DNA of 64,000 bases from Bromus sterilis (lineage: Eukaryota > Streptophyta > Magnoliopsida > Poales > Poaceae), in assembly GCA_950022295.1 (NCBI GenBank), contig OX465600.1:200289782-200353781 (forward strand). Reading direction: 5' to 3'. Position 1 is the first letter of the stretch; every line of letters starts with the position of its first letter. The position numbers and the translations under genes were made by a program. Below are positions 8,809 through 20,139 of this stretch, piece by piece. Below the pieces are notes generated by a model. That model was not told the DNA's origin. It saw only the letters and a list, made by a program, of their open reading frames with translations, and ran no database searches.

Positions 8809-10428
8809 TGATGGCACTGAAGTAGTGCTCCTCGTTGGTTAGCCAATGTGGAAGGTAAGGATGTAGTCTAGTAGAAATTTACCCTACACGAGGACTGTAA
8901 GATTTATCGAATCCAGGAGGACTCCAGGGATTGACAAGTAGGCGTCTTCTGCTCTGGCACTTACAGAAGACGCATACATGCACACACAACAAGTAACTTT
9001 GATCCCAACGAGTACAGAGAGGTCGGCAATCTCTCCGGCCTAGTTGTTTACAAAGGATCAAAACACAAGTGGGAAATACTAGTGGTTGTTGCAAAGAAAA
9101 GGAAACAAAACGGTAAATAGTGGAGGTGTAAAGAATGGTGGAAATATGGACCGGGCTCCCATGATGTTCACTAGTGATGTCTCTCTCCAAAAAGAGGACA
9201 AAATAGCTAAGCTGGGTGAACAAATTACAGCTGGGCAATTGACAGAATTATAAACGCACCGCAATGCTAATTATGCTGCGAAGAAAGTTAGAGGCTCAAA
9301 TGTATGGGAAGTACACCAAGACAAGTAGACCGAAATCCAACTACATTGACTCACTAATCATCCACCTTGAGATATCTATCCATAATTTCTCGCTGGTATT
9401 AAGTTGCGAGCCCCACCCAAAGTGTAAACTCAAGGCAACAGACAACTGAATTTAACAAACTTTGCATAAGGTAAAAAATCCTTGCAACCGCGGTTACAAG
9501 CATCATTGTTTTCTCCCTGGTGGCAACAACACATCCCTTAGTCTCGTGTTTCTGTCACTCAAGCTAGACATCGGGGGGCATGAACCCACAATCAAGCGCA
9601 ACCCTCCCTCTTTGAGTTACTATCGACTACTTGGCCAAAGAAATAAAAAGCAACGGAGAACATGCAAGAATTACTCAAGAACAAAATATAAAAGGAGAAC
9701 CAAATATATAACTCATCACAATCTGAACATAATCTCATAATCCATCGGATCCCAGCAAACACAGCATAACAACAGCAGAAAGAATTACATAGATGCCTTG
9801 ATCATGTAGGGAAGCTCACAAGGTCTATGAATTGAAGCACAAGATTGGAGAGAAGACATCACATAGCGCTAAGGGGGACTACTCACGGCACATCCGGGAA
9901 GCGCTAATGGTGGTGTAGAAGCTCCCGGAGGTCAACCGTCCCTCCGGCAGGGTGCAGGGAAGAGGTCTTCTGGTGCTCTTGATCTTGGAAGCGTGGCAGC
10001 GGCCGAACAAAGGTGAAAATTGTGATGCGGCGCTCTCTCTAAGAGTTTTCGGAGAGAGAAGTAAATATAGGACGAAGAGGGGGGCACCGAGGTGTGGCCT
10101 CTCCCCCTAGGCGCCCTGGTGGAGGCGGCCTAGGGTGGGGCCACGCCCCTGGCCGCCTGGGAGGGGTTGCCCCCCTATGGGCCTCCTTTGGTGATTCCCG
10201 AAGCTTCTATTGCATTGATTTTTTTATATTTTTCTTGGAATTATTGGAGCTTTGTAAATATGGGTAAAAACCTGCAATTGACAGACATCAGCAGACAAAA
10301 ACTGGCACTGGGTGCACTGAGTTAGTAGGTTAGTCCAAATATGTATGAAAGTGTAGCAAAACACATAGAAAAGTCACATAAAAGAGCATGGAACAAGCAG
10401 AAATTATAGATACGTTTGGGACGTATCA
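8809..10428 (-). mobile_element. 5' LTR of the Athila-like element (about 1.6 kb)
   Basis: On the - strand it starts TGATACGTCCCAAACGTATC at 10428 and ends ...GTGCCATCA at 8809, next to the primer site. It contains a GC-rich segment near 10080-10180 with GGCGCC and GGCCGCC motifs like those in the other Athila LTRs. The five bases right of it, GCCAC, are a candidate TSD half, but the other end is not in the window. Confidence 0.78.
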
Positions 10429-11150
10429 GCCACCAGGGAGAAAACAACGGTGCTTGTAACTGCGGTTGCAAGGATTGTTTACATTAAGCATAGTTTGTTA
10501 ATGCAGTTGTCTGTTGCTTTGGGTTTACACTTTGGATGGGGCTCGCAACTTAATACCAGCGAGATGTTCTGGATAGGTATCTCAAGGTGGATGATTAGTG
10601 AGTAGATGGTCATGAATAAACGGTCTACTTGTCTAGCTGTACTACCCATACAATTGATCCTCTAACTTTTTTGTAGTATAATTAACATTGCGGTGCGTTT
10701 ATAATTCTGTCAATTGCCTAGCTATAATTTGTTCACCCGACATAGTTTTTTTATTATCTTTTGGGAGAGAGACATCACTAGTGCACGTCATGGGACCCTG
10801 GTCCATATTTCCACTATTGTTTACACCTCAATCATTTACTGCTTTTATTTCCTTTTCATTGCAATCACCACTACTATTTCCACCATGTATTTGATCCTTT
10901 GTAAAAAAAAGACCAGAGAAATTGACGACCTATCTGAACTCGTTGGGAGCAAAGATATTTTCTTTTGTGTGCAGGTCCAGGTCAAGTGAGTAAAGAATCT
11001 CGAATGACGCCTTGATCGTTTGACCACCTACTTGAAGCACTTGGAGTCCTACTGGAGACGTAAAACCTGGGTATATTCAACGAGGGAAACTTGCTGCTAT
11101 CTACTTCTTAACCTTTCACTTGGGGTAACCAAAAAGGGGAAAGAAGTTAT
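10429..11150 (+). mobile_element. Athila LTR fragment, opposite orientation
   Basis: This is the reverse complement of the 9150-9530 LTR segment (for example GTTGCAAGGATTGTTTAC and ATTGCGGTGCGTTTATAATT) and runs on towards the LTR 3' end (AACGAGGGAAACTTGCTGCT). It was split by the Athila-like element on its left and by the solo LTR on its right; the last bases and the primer site resume at 15529. The short frames in it are LTR translation. Confidence 0.75.
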
Positions 11151-14100
11151 TATAAGGCCCGATATGCGATACTGTTCCAGATCTAGATGTTTCCATCCAG
11201 ATTCGGGGATGAAGCACATATCGGTCCCACTGCGACATATGACATTGCCATATGCCCCGGATTTCCAACATGATATCACAACATTAGAGCTACATGGATA
11301 CAACATCTCATACAATCGGCATACAACTGCCTTAAATACATTACATTAGCGGAAGATACATGTCTGAGGACAGACTACATTCAAATGCCTAGTGGCAAAG
11401 GTAAAACAAACCATTCATGTAACCACAAGGGTCCAAGCTCTCCGCCGGGATCCGCCTAACTAGCCGTCGTCGAGTCTTCGCGAAGGCGTCCAGAAGAAAG
11501 ATCGTCGAGCTCCACTGAACTCCTAGATCGTTGCATAACATGCGTAAAAGAGAAAAGAAGGAGGTGAGCTATATCAAAAATCTTGTAACTAACTTCTCAC
11601 GGGTAAGATGGGTGTAGTGGTGAGGTTGCAGACGCACTAGCAATATATGAGTGGCTTACGGTCTAATTTAGAGTAAGATGAGAACCAAGCATTCGATGAG
11701 AAATCGCCTCCAACAAGTCTTGCTATCAACTACTTACGCAAGCATAACACCTATCCTATCCTTGCCCTCCCCTTCGCATCCCGACGAAGAAGAAGCAGTC
11801 AAGGCACATACATGTTGATCAAGTTATTAATATTATCTCAGTTGTTCTTGTCTTGGAACAAGAAGTAGGTCTCAAGTCGTCCATAACCGTGGACACAGCT
11901 TCTCGAAAAGATTTGACCCTGCAGGGGTGTACCAACTTCCCATTACAAGGCTCCGCACGCATGCCCATATCTCTCAGTTTCTCCCATCACAGGAATCCAT
12001 TTTATGATTTACACCCGAGAGATCCGAAATGACAGGTCCTTCTATCTAACAACGAACAAATCCGGGTGGCCCCCGTCGATTCGACATCCAATCCAAAGGC
12101 CGGCCACGCCCTCGGATCGGCCTCTTCCGTCTCCACAGGGTTTGGGTTGCCGGGACACCTGACATGATGTCCCGGGCCCTCGCCGGTAAAAGGTGGACCA
12201 ATAGGGAAACCATGTCCCCACATGTCCGGGTTGTTTTTAAAGAATATCTGCCAGGAGCGACCCAACAGACACACAAACGGTTTTCAAATGGTAAAACACC
12301 TTGGGCCACCACTAGAAATGTTTGAAGCTAGGAAGGTAAGAAGAGGGGACTCCATAGCATCCCACACGCGGTTAGGCATGCTCATCAAGATACACAATAC
12401 CCGGAACTCGGGTCCTAGGTGACTCGAATGGAAAAAAGCGTCGGGGCGGGATAGCCTAGACCTTCCATTCTTCGTCGAATATAGTCAACATTATAATAAT
12501 CATATCATCCACAAAAATATAATAATGTGATAGCCCAAGCCAAGGAGTAACAGGAAGAAAAAGTTGATAACATCCTAGCATGCATACTAAGAAGTGGCTG
12601 AGCAGCGAGCAATAGTAACATAGCCGAACAAGGTTTGCTGGTATGTGGAGGACATGGTTGTTTGGGTTTATTTGAGAGGCATGAATATAAAGTGGTAGGA
12701 TCAAGCAATCGTTCTATCCTACACCTAGGCACGAGTGAGCTTAAAGTTATAAGCATGATATATGCTCCCCCTTACCTGATGAGAAGATGAAGTCGAAGTT
12801 GTAGCCGATCGCAAGCTCGCATCGTCTCCGAGAGGTACCCGTGGAAGCACACAAGAAGGAAACACTGGAAAAGGCAATCGACGAGCAAGCATCTATTACC
12901 AAGAAGCAATCACGAGCAATCCTCAACAAGAAGGCAACACGAGACAACGCACGGCATCGCATCTATCGTCGAGAGCGGTTAATAACAGGTTAAGTGGAGT
13001 ACTCGTCACACACGACGATACCGCAAATTTAGAAAGGTTCAAGTTTTTTAGCTACACAACATGATCAAAGATTGTTAACATGGCATCTGACCCAAGCATG
13101 GCATATCACACAAACATGAAAAGAGGTGAAACATAAGGTAAACTATCTATGCTAGTCAATTTAAGTGAGGCACAACCTAAACATGGCATATCACTAAGTA
13201 CCCCACGACAATTTAAGTAATTGGTATTGTTCTTCCCTAAACCATATTTTAGGTTGGTTAACAATAGAAAACAATAGCCTAAACACAAAGTACATGAAAT
13301 GCTAATCAAATTACATCTAAAGAACACTCCAAACGGAGTTACGGTTAAAAAGATATAAGCAAAACAAGTTACGCACACAATCTGCCAACATCAGCTAGCA
13401 CACTTTATAGCAATGCATCAAAAGCTACAGAATGCAAACATGCACCAAATGACATGGAATTGCAGTATGCATGACAAGGAATGCATGGCAAAAATAATAA
13501 TTCAAATAGGCATCATGAACAAATAATTATAGCCCAAGCAAAATGCAATAAAACATTACTGGTCTAGGACTTTGTGAAAATTAGGAAAACAGGGAAGAAA
13601 GTGTTATTTTCATACTGTATAAACAGGGCTAAATCTATATGCAAAATTGCAGCAACATGACATAGAATATATGGGCATGAAATAGACATGATGATGATCA
13701 GGTACAAACAAGAATCAAGGTCATATGCATCACATATCAAAAGATATTAAGCAAGCAACATGGCATCGGAAAGTTACAGACTTGGTGAAAACAGAGGTGG
13801 CTGTCAAAAACAGAAGGATAGCAACTTTGGAGCTGAACATAACTATGACCAAGAATGTGAACATGAAAATGCAATACATATAATGGAAGTAGACATGGCA
13901 TAGATCCAATTGACATATTGCAATGCTCAATAGGATGCACGGTTAAAAAGATATAGGGCAGCGAAGTAGCAACAAAACATAAACAACAACACATGTTATC
14001 AGGGTAGCTACTTTGGGTGATGAAACAAACGTTATGCAGCAGACAAATATGACATGTGAATGCATATCATTGAAGTAGACATGATGCTTAAAAGTACGGA

Positions 14101-15528
14101 ACAAGAATTAATATCAAAGGACTCATGGATGTGTCACAATCATCAATCAAACTTGCAACAAAATAATAACAGCAGCACTTAACAGGAAGTAACAACAGTT
14201 AACAGTCTAATGCCCACTTCAACAGAGATTAACAACATCAAGATTGCCTCAAATCAAAATTCTCACAAAAGATGAACTGAAGTACACAAAAAACTAAACA
14301 ATTTTCCTTTTGGGCACACATTCATCCGGACTACGATTTATTCGCAAATATATTCGCAATACTGAATCAGCAGCAATAATTTACAGACTTAGCAAAAATT
14401 GGAAAAAGAAAATAACACAAGGGAAAAAAGAATCGGCTCGGGCCTCACCATGGGTCGGCCCATCTGGCGGCTGGCATCTGGGCCGCGAGGCAGGCCGGCC
14501 CACTGCACGGCGGCGGCCTGCCCGGCTAGATCGGGCGCCCGATCCCGGCGAGTTAGGCGGCGGCGGCGCCGGCCGGACTCCGGCGAGATGGGTAGATGGC
14601 GCAGGTGGGGCGGACGCGGAAGGTCCTGGCTGGCCGGACTCCAGTCGTCGGCAGCGTCCCTGGGCGGCGTGACGAGGCGAGGGAGACGGACCTCGCCTCA
14701 GACTTCCATGGCGGCCGCCATGGCGCGCGACGGCGCGGTTTACCTGCAAAGGAGGAGACGGTGAGAGAGGAGAAGAGAAGGAGGAGGAGAGGAAGGACGG
14801 CGCGGGAGGAAGGAGGGTGGCGCGGCGGCCGGTGCGGAGCTCGCCGGCGGGCCGGAGGGAGGGGCGGCGGCGGCGGTGAGCCCACGGCTGGAGGTGAAAG
14901 GAGAGAGAGGAGGCTGGGGCGCATCTGGGTCTTTGGATCGGCCGATCTGACAGTCGAAATCGCCTGAGATTGATTTTTGAGATCTGATGGGCTAGGGTCG
15001 CGAAAATTTGGGCAGTTTTGGGGTAAATGTGAGGGGGTGGGAGAGTGGTGGTATTTATATAGCCCAGGTGGCTGGCAGTTTGCAAAAACATCCCCGGTTT
15101 TTCTCTCGCTCGCGCGGTGTTTACGGTTCTGACCGCAGAGGGTCCGCAGGACCTCCGATTCGGATAAAACTTTGAACTGCGTGATCAGCGCGTTGAGCCC
15201 GTCATTCGTACCTCACTTCTATGGCGTTTCGAGAACATTTTCCGGCGCCCAATAAAATAACCCATTTAATTATTAAATGGGGGTTTTTCGTTCCGATGGC
15301 AATGGCTGGTCTTGTGACAGTTGCGACAGTGCTCGGGTGAAAACCCGGTGTCGCAAAGGTCGAGTGTCAGGGTGGCAAGGGTCGGTCTCCATCCGGTACG
15401 AGATAAGAGGGGGAAAAATAATCGCCGATTGATAAATCGGGGAAGCAAACACCGCAAACAAATCAGACAATCAAACAATTCACACCGAAAACAAAAATTT
15501 TAATCTTTGTGAAATCTGGGCTGCTACA
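11151..15528 (-). mobile_element. Solo LTR of a long-LTR chromovirus-like family (4.38 kb)
   Basis: On the - strand it starts TGTAGCAGCCCAGATTTC at 15528 and ends ATCGGGCCTTATA at 11151 (TG...CA expected; the last CA has become TA; the related copy at 59889 keeps TGTAAGGCCC on the + strand). Flanks GTTAT (11146-11150) and GTTAA (15529-15533) look like a 5-bp TSD with one change. No internal region lies next to it, and Athila LTR sequence continues on both sides, so it is a solo LTR. A GC-rich island covers about 14430-14930, and the frames of 236 and 120+ codons there are island artefacts. The same family recurs at 60167-64000. Confidence 0.82.
15054..15062 (-). promoter_or_regulatory. LTR promoter TATA box
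   Basis: CTATATAAA on the - strand, about 466 bases from the LTR start and just ahead of the GC-rich island. The copy at 60167 has CTATATAAAG at the same distance (468), supporting use as the element promoter. Confidence 0.65.
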
Positions 15529-15563
15529 GTTAACAAGCTAACTTTGGGCGCCGTTGCTGGAGA
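15529..15563 (+). other. End of the Athila LTR and degenerate tRNA-Asp primer site
   Basis: After the solo LTR the sequence GTTAACAAGCTAACTT is followed by TGGGCGCCGTTGCTGGAGA (15545-15563), a damaged form of TGGCGCCGTTGCCGGGGA. This shows that 10429-11150 plus this piece was a 5' LTR of a + strand Athila element. Beyond 15563 the sequence changes to Tat gag on the - strand. Confidence 0.6.
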
Positions 15564-16747
15564 CGCTCTACAAAATCTATTCCCGTTAACTCGCCATCAG
15601 TGGCTACCATGACATTTTTCATCGAGTTGTTGTAGTGTCCTGGTGGTGTACGAAATTGATAGCGAGTTTGCGATGACTGGAGATTGGGCTGAGGGATGGC
15701 GACGTGTGCTAGCGGAATCACGTTAGGGGGCGTGACTTCTTCAGTTATATCTATCTTTTGATCCGGCTGATGAAGGATGTGGAAGAGTAATTTTCGTGTC
15801 ATGTTGCGCCAGAGCTGGCTTGCATGCCTCTCTGACGGTGCTGTCACCGGGTTTAGTATTTGCATGATGAGGCGAGTCGCCTTGTGTCATAGCCTCGATG
15901 CCACTTTAGTGATCTGGTGGCGCCTGGCCGCCAGGATTTGAGTTTCTCTATCGATTTCTTTCTATAGTCACACCATCTCTTCCTTGTGTTTTATTACTTC
16001 CGCGTTTAGGGCAGCTTGGTTTTCAGGGGTGATCTAAGTAGTCAGGAGCGCATTCATCGTGTTTAGAGTCGCCGTGTGAGCTCCCAGGTTGTTGAAGTCG
16101 TACCGTCGTCCGTGGGCTGATGTTCCATCTATCTCTGGGTCGGCATTTGTTCCACCGTCTGTCGTTATTTGAGCTTCTTCTGCTTCAGCCCCGGCCCCAT
16201 TGTTAGGTTGTGCTCCATTAAGAGAGCCGACCATGTATAAAGTTGTACGCCGAGGTGAGACGGGAAGAAGGTAGTATTCATCCTCGTTCAGATCTCATCC
16301 AATATTGTCTTACCCAAGGGGATGGATTGACCCGGTATCTGTGTGGTTTCTGTCGCTCGAATGCGACCCGACATGAGAAACCTCCTAGTCGGCTTCTCCA
16401 TCGAGGGTTTCAATGGAGACTTCTGGCTTGTCCACGGATCCGTTGTTGAATCCGATGAAGGCGTAGGTGGTCTAATTTGGAGATCGGCTCACGTGTTCGG
16501 TTTGAACATCCAGATCTGGATTTGGCTCAGATCCGTCACTCCGTCCGATAAAAAGGTGAATAGATCCAACGGGTACCTGGTAACCTGACTCGATGGAGTT
16601 GGCCTCGGGGCCCCAGGGTGAAGTGTAGATGTAGAGCTTGCCACGCCGGCTTGTGGTCATCCGATCGACGGTGATTCCCTCCATGTCGTGTCGAGGTCCC
16701 TCATGGTTCTTGACACCCTTGCGCGTAGGCCCCACGGTGGGCGCCAA
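15564..16747 (-). pseudogene. Tat gag 5' part, interrupted by stops
   Basis: One frame can be followed on the - strand from 16747 to about 15564, interrupted by several stops (open parts 16747-16472, 16234-16034, 15865-15564). It begins right after a Tat primer site (PTVGPTRKG). The third open part holds YQFRTPPGHYNNSMKNVM, which resembles the gag entry region of grass Tat elements (NPMDNM-like). It stops where Athila primer-site sequence begins, so the rest of gag and all of pol are missing. Confidence 0.65.
16729..16746 (-). other. Tat primer-binding site
   Basis: On the - strand TGGCGCCCACCGTGGGGC, the primer site commonly seen in grass Tat elements. It separates the 5' LTR (right) from gag (left) and fixes the orientation of this fragment. 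Confidence 0.75.
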
Positions 16748-17247
16748 CTTTCATACGTCCTCATTGGAGAACTTAAGAGAGGCCTTTTCCACGGGTGGAT
16801 ACGTGGAAGAAGAGTCGATCGGGGAGGAGTCGATCAGCGATGAGTCGGTACAAGAGAGACACAAGGATTTACCCAAGTTCGGCCCCTAAATGAGGTAAAG
16901 ACCTACTTCCTGCCTTTCTTGTATTATATGTGGAGAGCTAGATTGCAAGGGCACTAGGAGTGGTCGGTGTCTCAATAACTAGTCTAAGGTGATCCGCCTT
17001 TGGGACGTCACGAGACCTTGGCTTATATACACGCCGGGTCCTAGGGTTTACTAAGAGTCCGACCAATATAAGATATGGAGTCCTATTCTATTTTCTTGGC
17101 GATTATCTTCCCCCCAAGGCGATCTCGGCTCCTTCCTTGTGTGTAGGTCCTTGTCTTTCAAGAAGGCTGGTATACATGCCATATCTTCTTCTGGGCCTTC
17201 TCTTTAATGATCCCGTCCATGGCCCGACTCTCTTTGTCTTGAACAAT
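16748..17247 (-). mobile_element. 5' LTR of the truncated Tat element
   Basis: LTR-like sequence between the primer site and the + strand protease fragment. TATATAAG on the - strand (17029-17022) and the CTTGGGTAAATCC segment near 16870 match the layout of other Tat LTRs here (compare CCTGGGTAAATC at 4837). The right edge is not clear; no TG start can be fixed and it may be truncated near 17247. Confidence 0.55.
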
Positions 17248-17249
17248 AA

Positions 17250-17655
17250 GGCCTCTTGTCATCCCTGCCGGGTCTATGAATCGTCCCGACGACAAGAACT
17301 ATCTGAAGAGGTCATCTTCAACGTGGCCACCATCGACCTTCCCTACAACGCCATCCTTGGCTACCCGGCCCTCACCAAGTTCATGGCTGTGACTCATCAC
17401 TTGTACAACACAGTCAAGCTACCAGGGTGCATCGGTACAATCACCATCTTTCGTGTCGAGAAGCACGCCCTCCGGTCCCTCGAAGAATCCTACAAGGCCA
17501 CATCTATCGCACACCCTGTGGATGAAGATGTCGCGGAGTCTCCTTATGACCCGCCCTTCAAGAAGAAAACTCAGAGAAAAGTGAAAGATAAACTTCAATG
17601 CCTAGCACCTCCAAAGGCAATCATGCCTCTCATAGAGTGCCCCCTCCCTCAGTAG
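17250..17655 (+). pseudogene. Tat protease-region fragment
   Basis: The + strand frame contains VATIDLPYNAILGYPALTKF and AVTHHLYNTVKLPG, the conserved stretch after the aspartic protease active site in Tat polyproteins (ILGRPAL-type). The active-site Asp itself is not present. It ends at TAG 17653-17655. Orientation is opposite to the Tat pieces on both sides, so it is a separate remnant. The first part of the open frame (17137-17249) belongs to the neighbouring LTR. Confidence 0.72.
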
Positions 17656-18245
17656 AGGGCGTCGCGCTGCGTCGCACGGCTCTGGCCCAGCCCAAACCGA
17701 TCGGAGTTGTACCACGGTGACCCGACGCCCAACCCTAGGATTATCAATCGAAAGCCCCCCCTCGTCATACCTGATATCCATCGACATGGAAGAATCTCAC
17801 AATCTACTAGTTGCAACGTTCAATTGAAAGCCTCCCTCCCCCTCGTGATACCAGATATCCATCGACCGGGAAAAATCAGAGCTATATATCGCGCGAAGTC
17901 TCTCTACATAGTGAATTTCAACGGCTGCGAGAGTTCCTTCCTACCTACGGTGGAAGCACCGTGCTCATCGCTGCGGAAATCTTACCTTGGGGGGTCGACG
18001 GGCCAACCAAACCCCAATGCGCTCCGAGCATCGTGCCGGTAGCAACCATTTTCGTTTTCATATGAACTTTCCTGAATGCATCGAACACTTTGCAGCAACT
18101 TTCAGAAATAAAATAAAAATTGTCGGACCAGAGTTGTTTTACATTTACTGTATCTTCTTCAGTTACGCTCTTTGCCTCGTTAATGAACTCGCGCTTGTGC
18201 ACTACCCCCTCGTGCATCTCGCGACCGGGGGTTATTCTGGATGCC
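17656..18245. other. Unassigned sequence with a short duplication
   Basis: No domain recognised. About 17740-17790 and 17817-17872 are diverged copies sharing AGCC(C/T)CCC, TGATATCCATCGAC-like and CCATCGAC cores. A - strand frame (18277-17945) ends in a run of about 40 codons with no recognisable motif. It may be the tail of the protease fragment's element or a separate insertion. Confidence 0.4.
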
Positions 18246-18752
18246 TGTTGACGAGGATCTACCTCGGCAAATCCCATGGTTAGAAACCCTGGGTTTAGAT
18301 CGTAGAGAGAGAGGAGTGCAAGTTGGTGATACTCGTTGCCTAACAGGAGACATGGATTTACCCAGGTTCAGGGCCCTCGATCGATAAAACCCCTACTTCC
18401 TTCTCTGTTGTATTATATGGTGGAGGCGATTACAACGGAGGTCTCGGCGAGAGTGCTCTTGCCGAGGGTGGAGCTATGCGAGACTAGATGTCCTAGACGT
18501 CCCCTCTCTCATCCTTTATATACTAGTCTAGGTCGCGAGGAGTCCTTCTAGGATTACAGAGGAGATTGCCTAATGTAGCTAGTCTTGGTGGGAACGCCTT
18601 GGACTCCAAACCACCTTGAACTCCACGTAGGCACAACCGCTGGTGCTTCGGGTGGGCTGATCTTGGGACAACCGAAGCTTCCAATGGGCCTGCTATCTGG
18701 ATACGCACCAGGTACCCTCATGCTGAGGATGCGTGGGGGTATCCCCTCGTCA
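18246..18752 (-). mobile_element. 3' LTR of Tat-2 (507 bp)
   Basis: On the - strand it starts TGACGAGGGGATACC at 18752, directly after the polypurine tract CACTCGGGGGCTAC (18766-18753), and ends CCTCGTCAACA at 18246. Start and end are partly complementary (TGACGAGG / CCTCGTCA). A TATATAAAG box lies at 18522-18514. Frames of 60-110 codons inside are not genes. Confidence 0.75.
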
Positions 18753-18767
18753 GTAGCCCCCGAGTGC

Positions 18768-20061
18768 CTAGGGGACTCAAAGATTCGCGCAGAGACTCGA
18801 ACCTGCAATAGCCGTAATAGTGTGTGTCGGTTGGCGAGCTGTGCGCCACATATGTTGTTCCCGAGAGATAGTTTCGAGAGGGATGCTAAGCTTAAAGGTC
18901 ACAAGGTACTCGACTGATCGAGCCTCGGTGAATTGCACTAGCGGCAAATACCACAGTAGCCCTACCAACCTCGAGTCCCTCGACACGAACTTGGAAACAA
19001 CTGGTGTCAAGGAAGGTACATGTCGCGTAGGGCTCATAGGATCAATGACACCATTTGAACGTACTGAATATGTGACCCTAACACGTCCATTAGTGGTTAA
19101 ATTTCATCATGCATCAAGCACGGAACCGTCGGGAGTGAAGTGGCGTTGTGGCAAGTCCCGGCCCGGCCGACAGATAAGCCGGGTCTTACCTACATGCTAG
19201 CTCGCGTGGAATCTAGGGTGCAGTGTATCGCAGCCCGGGTCATTTAATAGTGGCACGTTACTAGATTAGAGTGCACCCACTCAGAAAACGATCGAGTGGA
19301 CTAATAGTATGAACACCCGTGGATCGTCCTAGTGCTCAGGCGGGGATTTTACTATAGATTGCACCCACTCTTAATATTATCGAGTGGGTTTATAGTAAAA
19401 GCACCCGCGGAGCATCCGAGGTGCTCGGGGGGGGGGGGGGTCATCTTTTCGTCTTGCGGCTTTCCTGCGAGTAGTCACTCGAGCACCTTGTAGTACTGAC
19501 TAGTAAGCACTCAAGCCTTGTAGATGTGTTAATCCGAATACGTTGAGGGTTGTAGTTACTCGCGACCTTCGTAGCGCATGCCGTGCTACGTTTTGCTCTG
19601 TCTTTAGTGATGACAGAGTTCTCCCGATGGGAGTTTATTTGATGGAATCAAGTTAAGAGGAGAAAATCTGAGAAAAAAGGAAGCGCATCTTTCCCTTGTC
19701 AGAGCATCTGGTACGAGAGCATCGATTCGTCCCGTTTGAGCTGCAGGTGTGTGAAAGGGCGTAATTTTGTCTTTTCCTGGTGACGTGTTGGGGATGATAA
19801 TGATCTGCGACGAACCGTTGCACCCGTTGGCAGTTATGATGAAGCTTTGGTTGGCGCACCATTGTCTTTACGCTTCTGCCGTCTGTTGGATTTACAAAGC
19901 TGTGGGGAAATGCTCAATTGAGTGCTGTTTTAAATATTGCTGGATGCGAAGAGATGCCTTGTCTTCGAATCTGTAGGGCTGCATGCCTCGGCCTTTGATT
20001 TTTCATGCTGCGCTGTATCGTATTTCTTTCACCTGAGTGGACCCATTTTCCCTTGAGGGAG
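18768..20061. other. Tat-2 spacer upstream of the antisense ORF
   Basis: No coding frame supported; the 126-codon + frame at 18820-19200 has no recognisable motif. It includes two diverged units of about 90 bp (19270-19348 and 19361-19440), each starting GCACCCACTC and containing a GAGTGG half, the second closing in a 14-base G run (19427-19440). Because the antisense gene is read rightwards, this is its upstream region. Confidence 0.55.
19351..19396. repeat. Hairpin-forming inverted repeat in the Tat-2 spacer
   Basis: ACTATA (19351-19356) and ACCCACTC (19363-19370) pair with GAGTGGGT (19382-19389) and TATAGT (19391-19396) around an 11-base AT-rich loop. A weaker version is present in the upstream unit near 19274-19304. 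Confidence 0.6.
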
Positions 20062-20070
20062 TATATAAAT
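20062..20070 (+). promoter_or_regulatory. TATA box of the Tat-2 antisense ORF
   Basis: TATATAAAT lies 78 bases before the ATG at 20140, with a pyrimidine-rich leader (CTTCTTCTTCCTCCG) between them. The arrangement matches the Tat-1 antisense gene. Confidence 0.65.
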
Positions 20071-20139
20071 ATGGGTCACTCACTTTGGTGTTTTGGCAGA
20101 CTATCTCCCTTCTTCTTCCTCCGTTCTCTAGTTTCATCC

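Larger units (their letters stand above)
4952..10428 (-). mobile_element. Non-autonomous Athila-like retrotransposon
   Basis: Read on the - strand: 5' LTR 10428-8809, primer-binding site 8798-8781, one ORF 8703-7633, a long AT-rich interior, and a fragment of 3' LTR at 5312-4952. LTR, PBS type and interior place it with Athila, but there is no gag, RT or integrase, so it would depend on enzymes of a relative. Its 5' LTR end lies inside another Athila LTR in the opposite direction (10429 onward). The interior resembles Triticeae Sabrina/WHAM-type repeats by recognition only. Confidence 0.8.

Noticed and set aside
14381..15091. 236-codon - strand frame and overlapping frames of 120+ codons
   Set aside because: They lie in the GC-rich island of a solo LTR, several frames are open at once on both strands, the longest one even crosses the TATA box, and the reverse-oriented copy at 60780-61330 does not keep the protein.
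18820..19200. 126-codon + frame in the Tat-2 spacer
   Set aside because: No domain, no upstream promoter and no equivalent in Tat-1.
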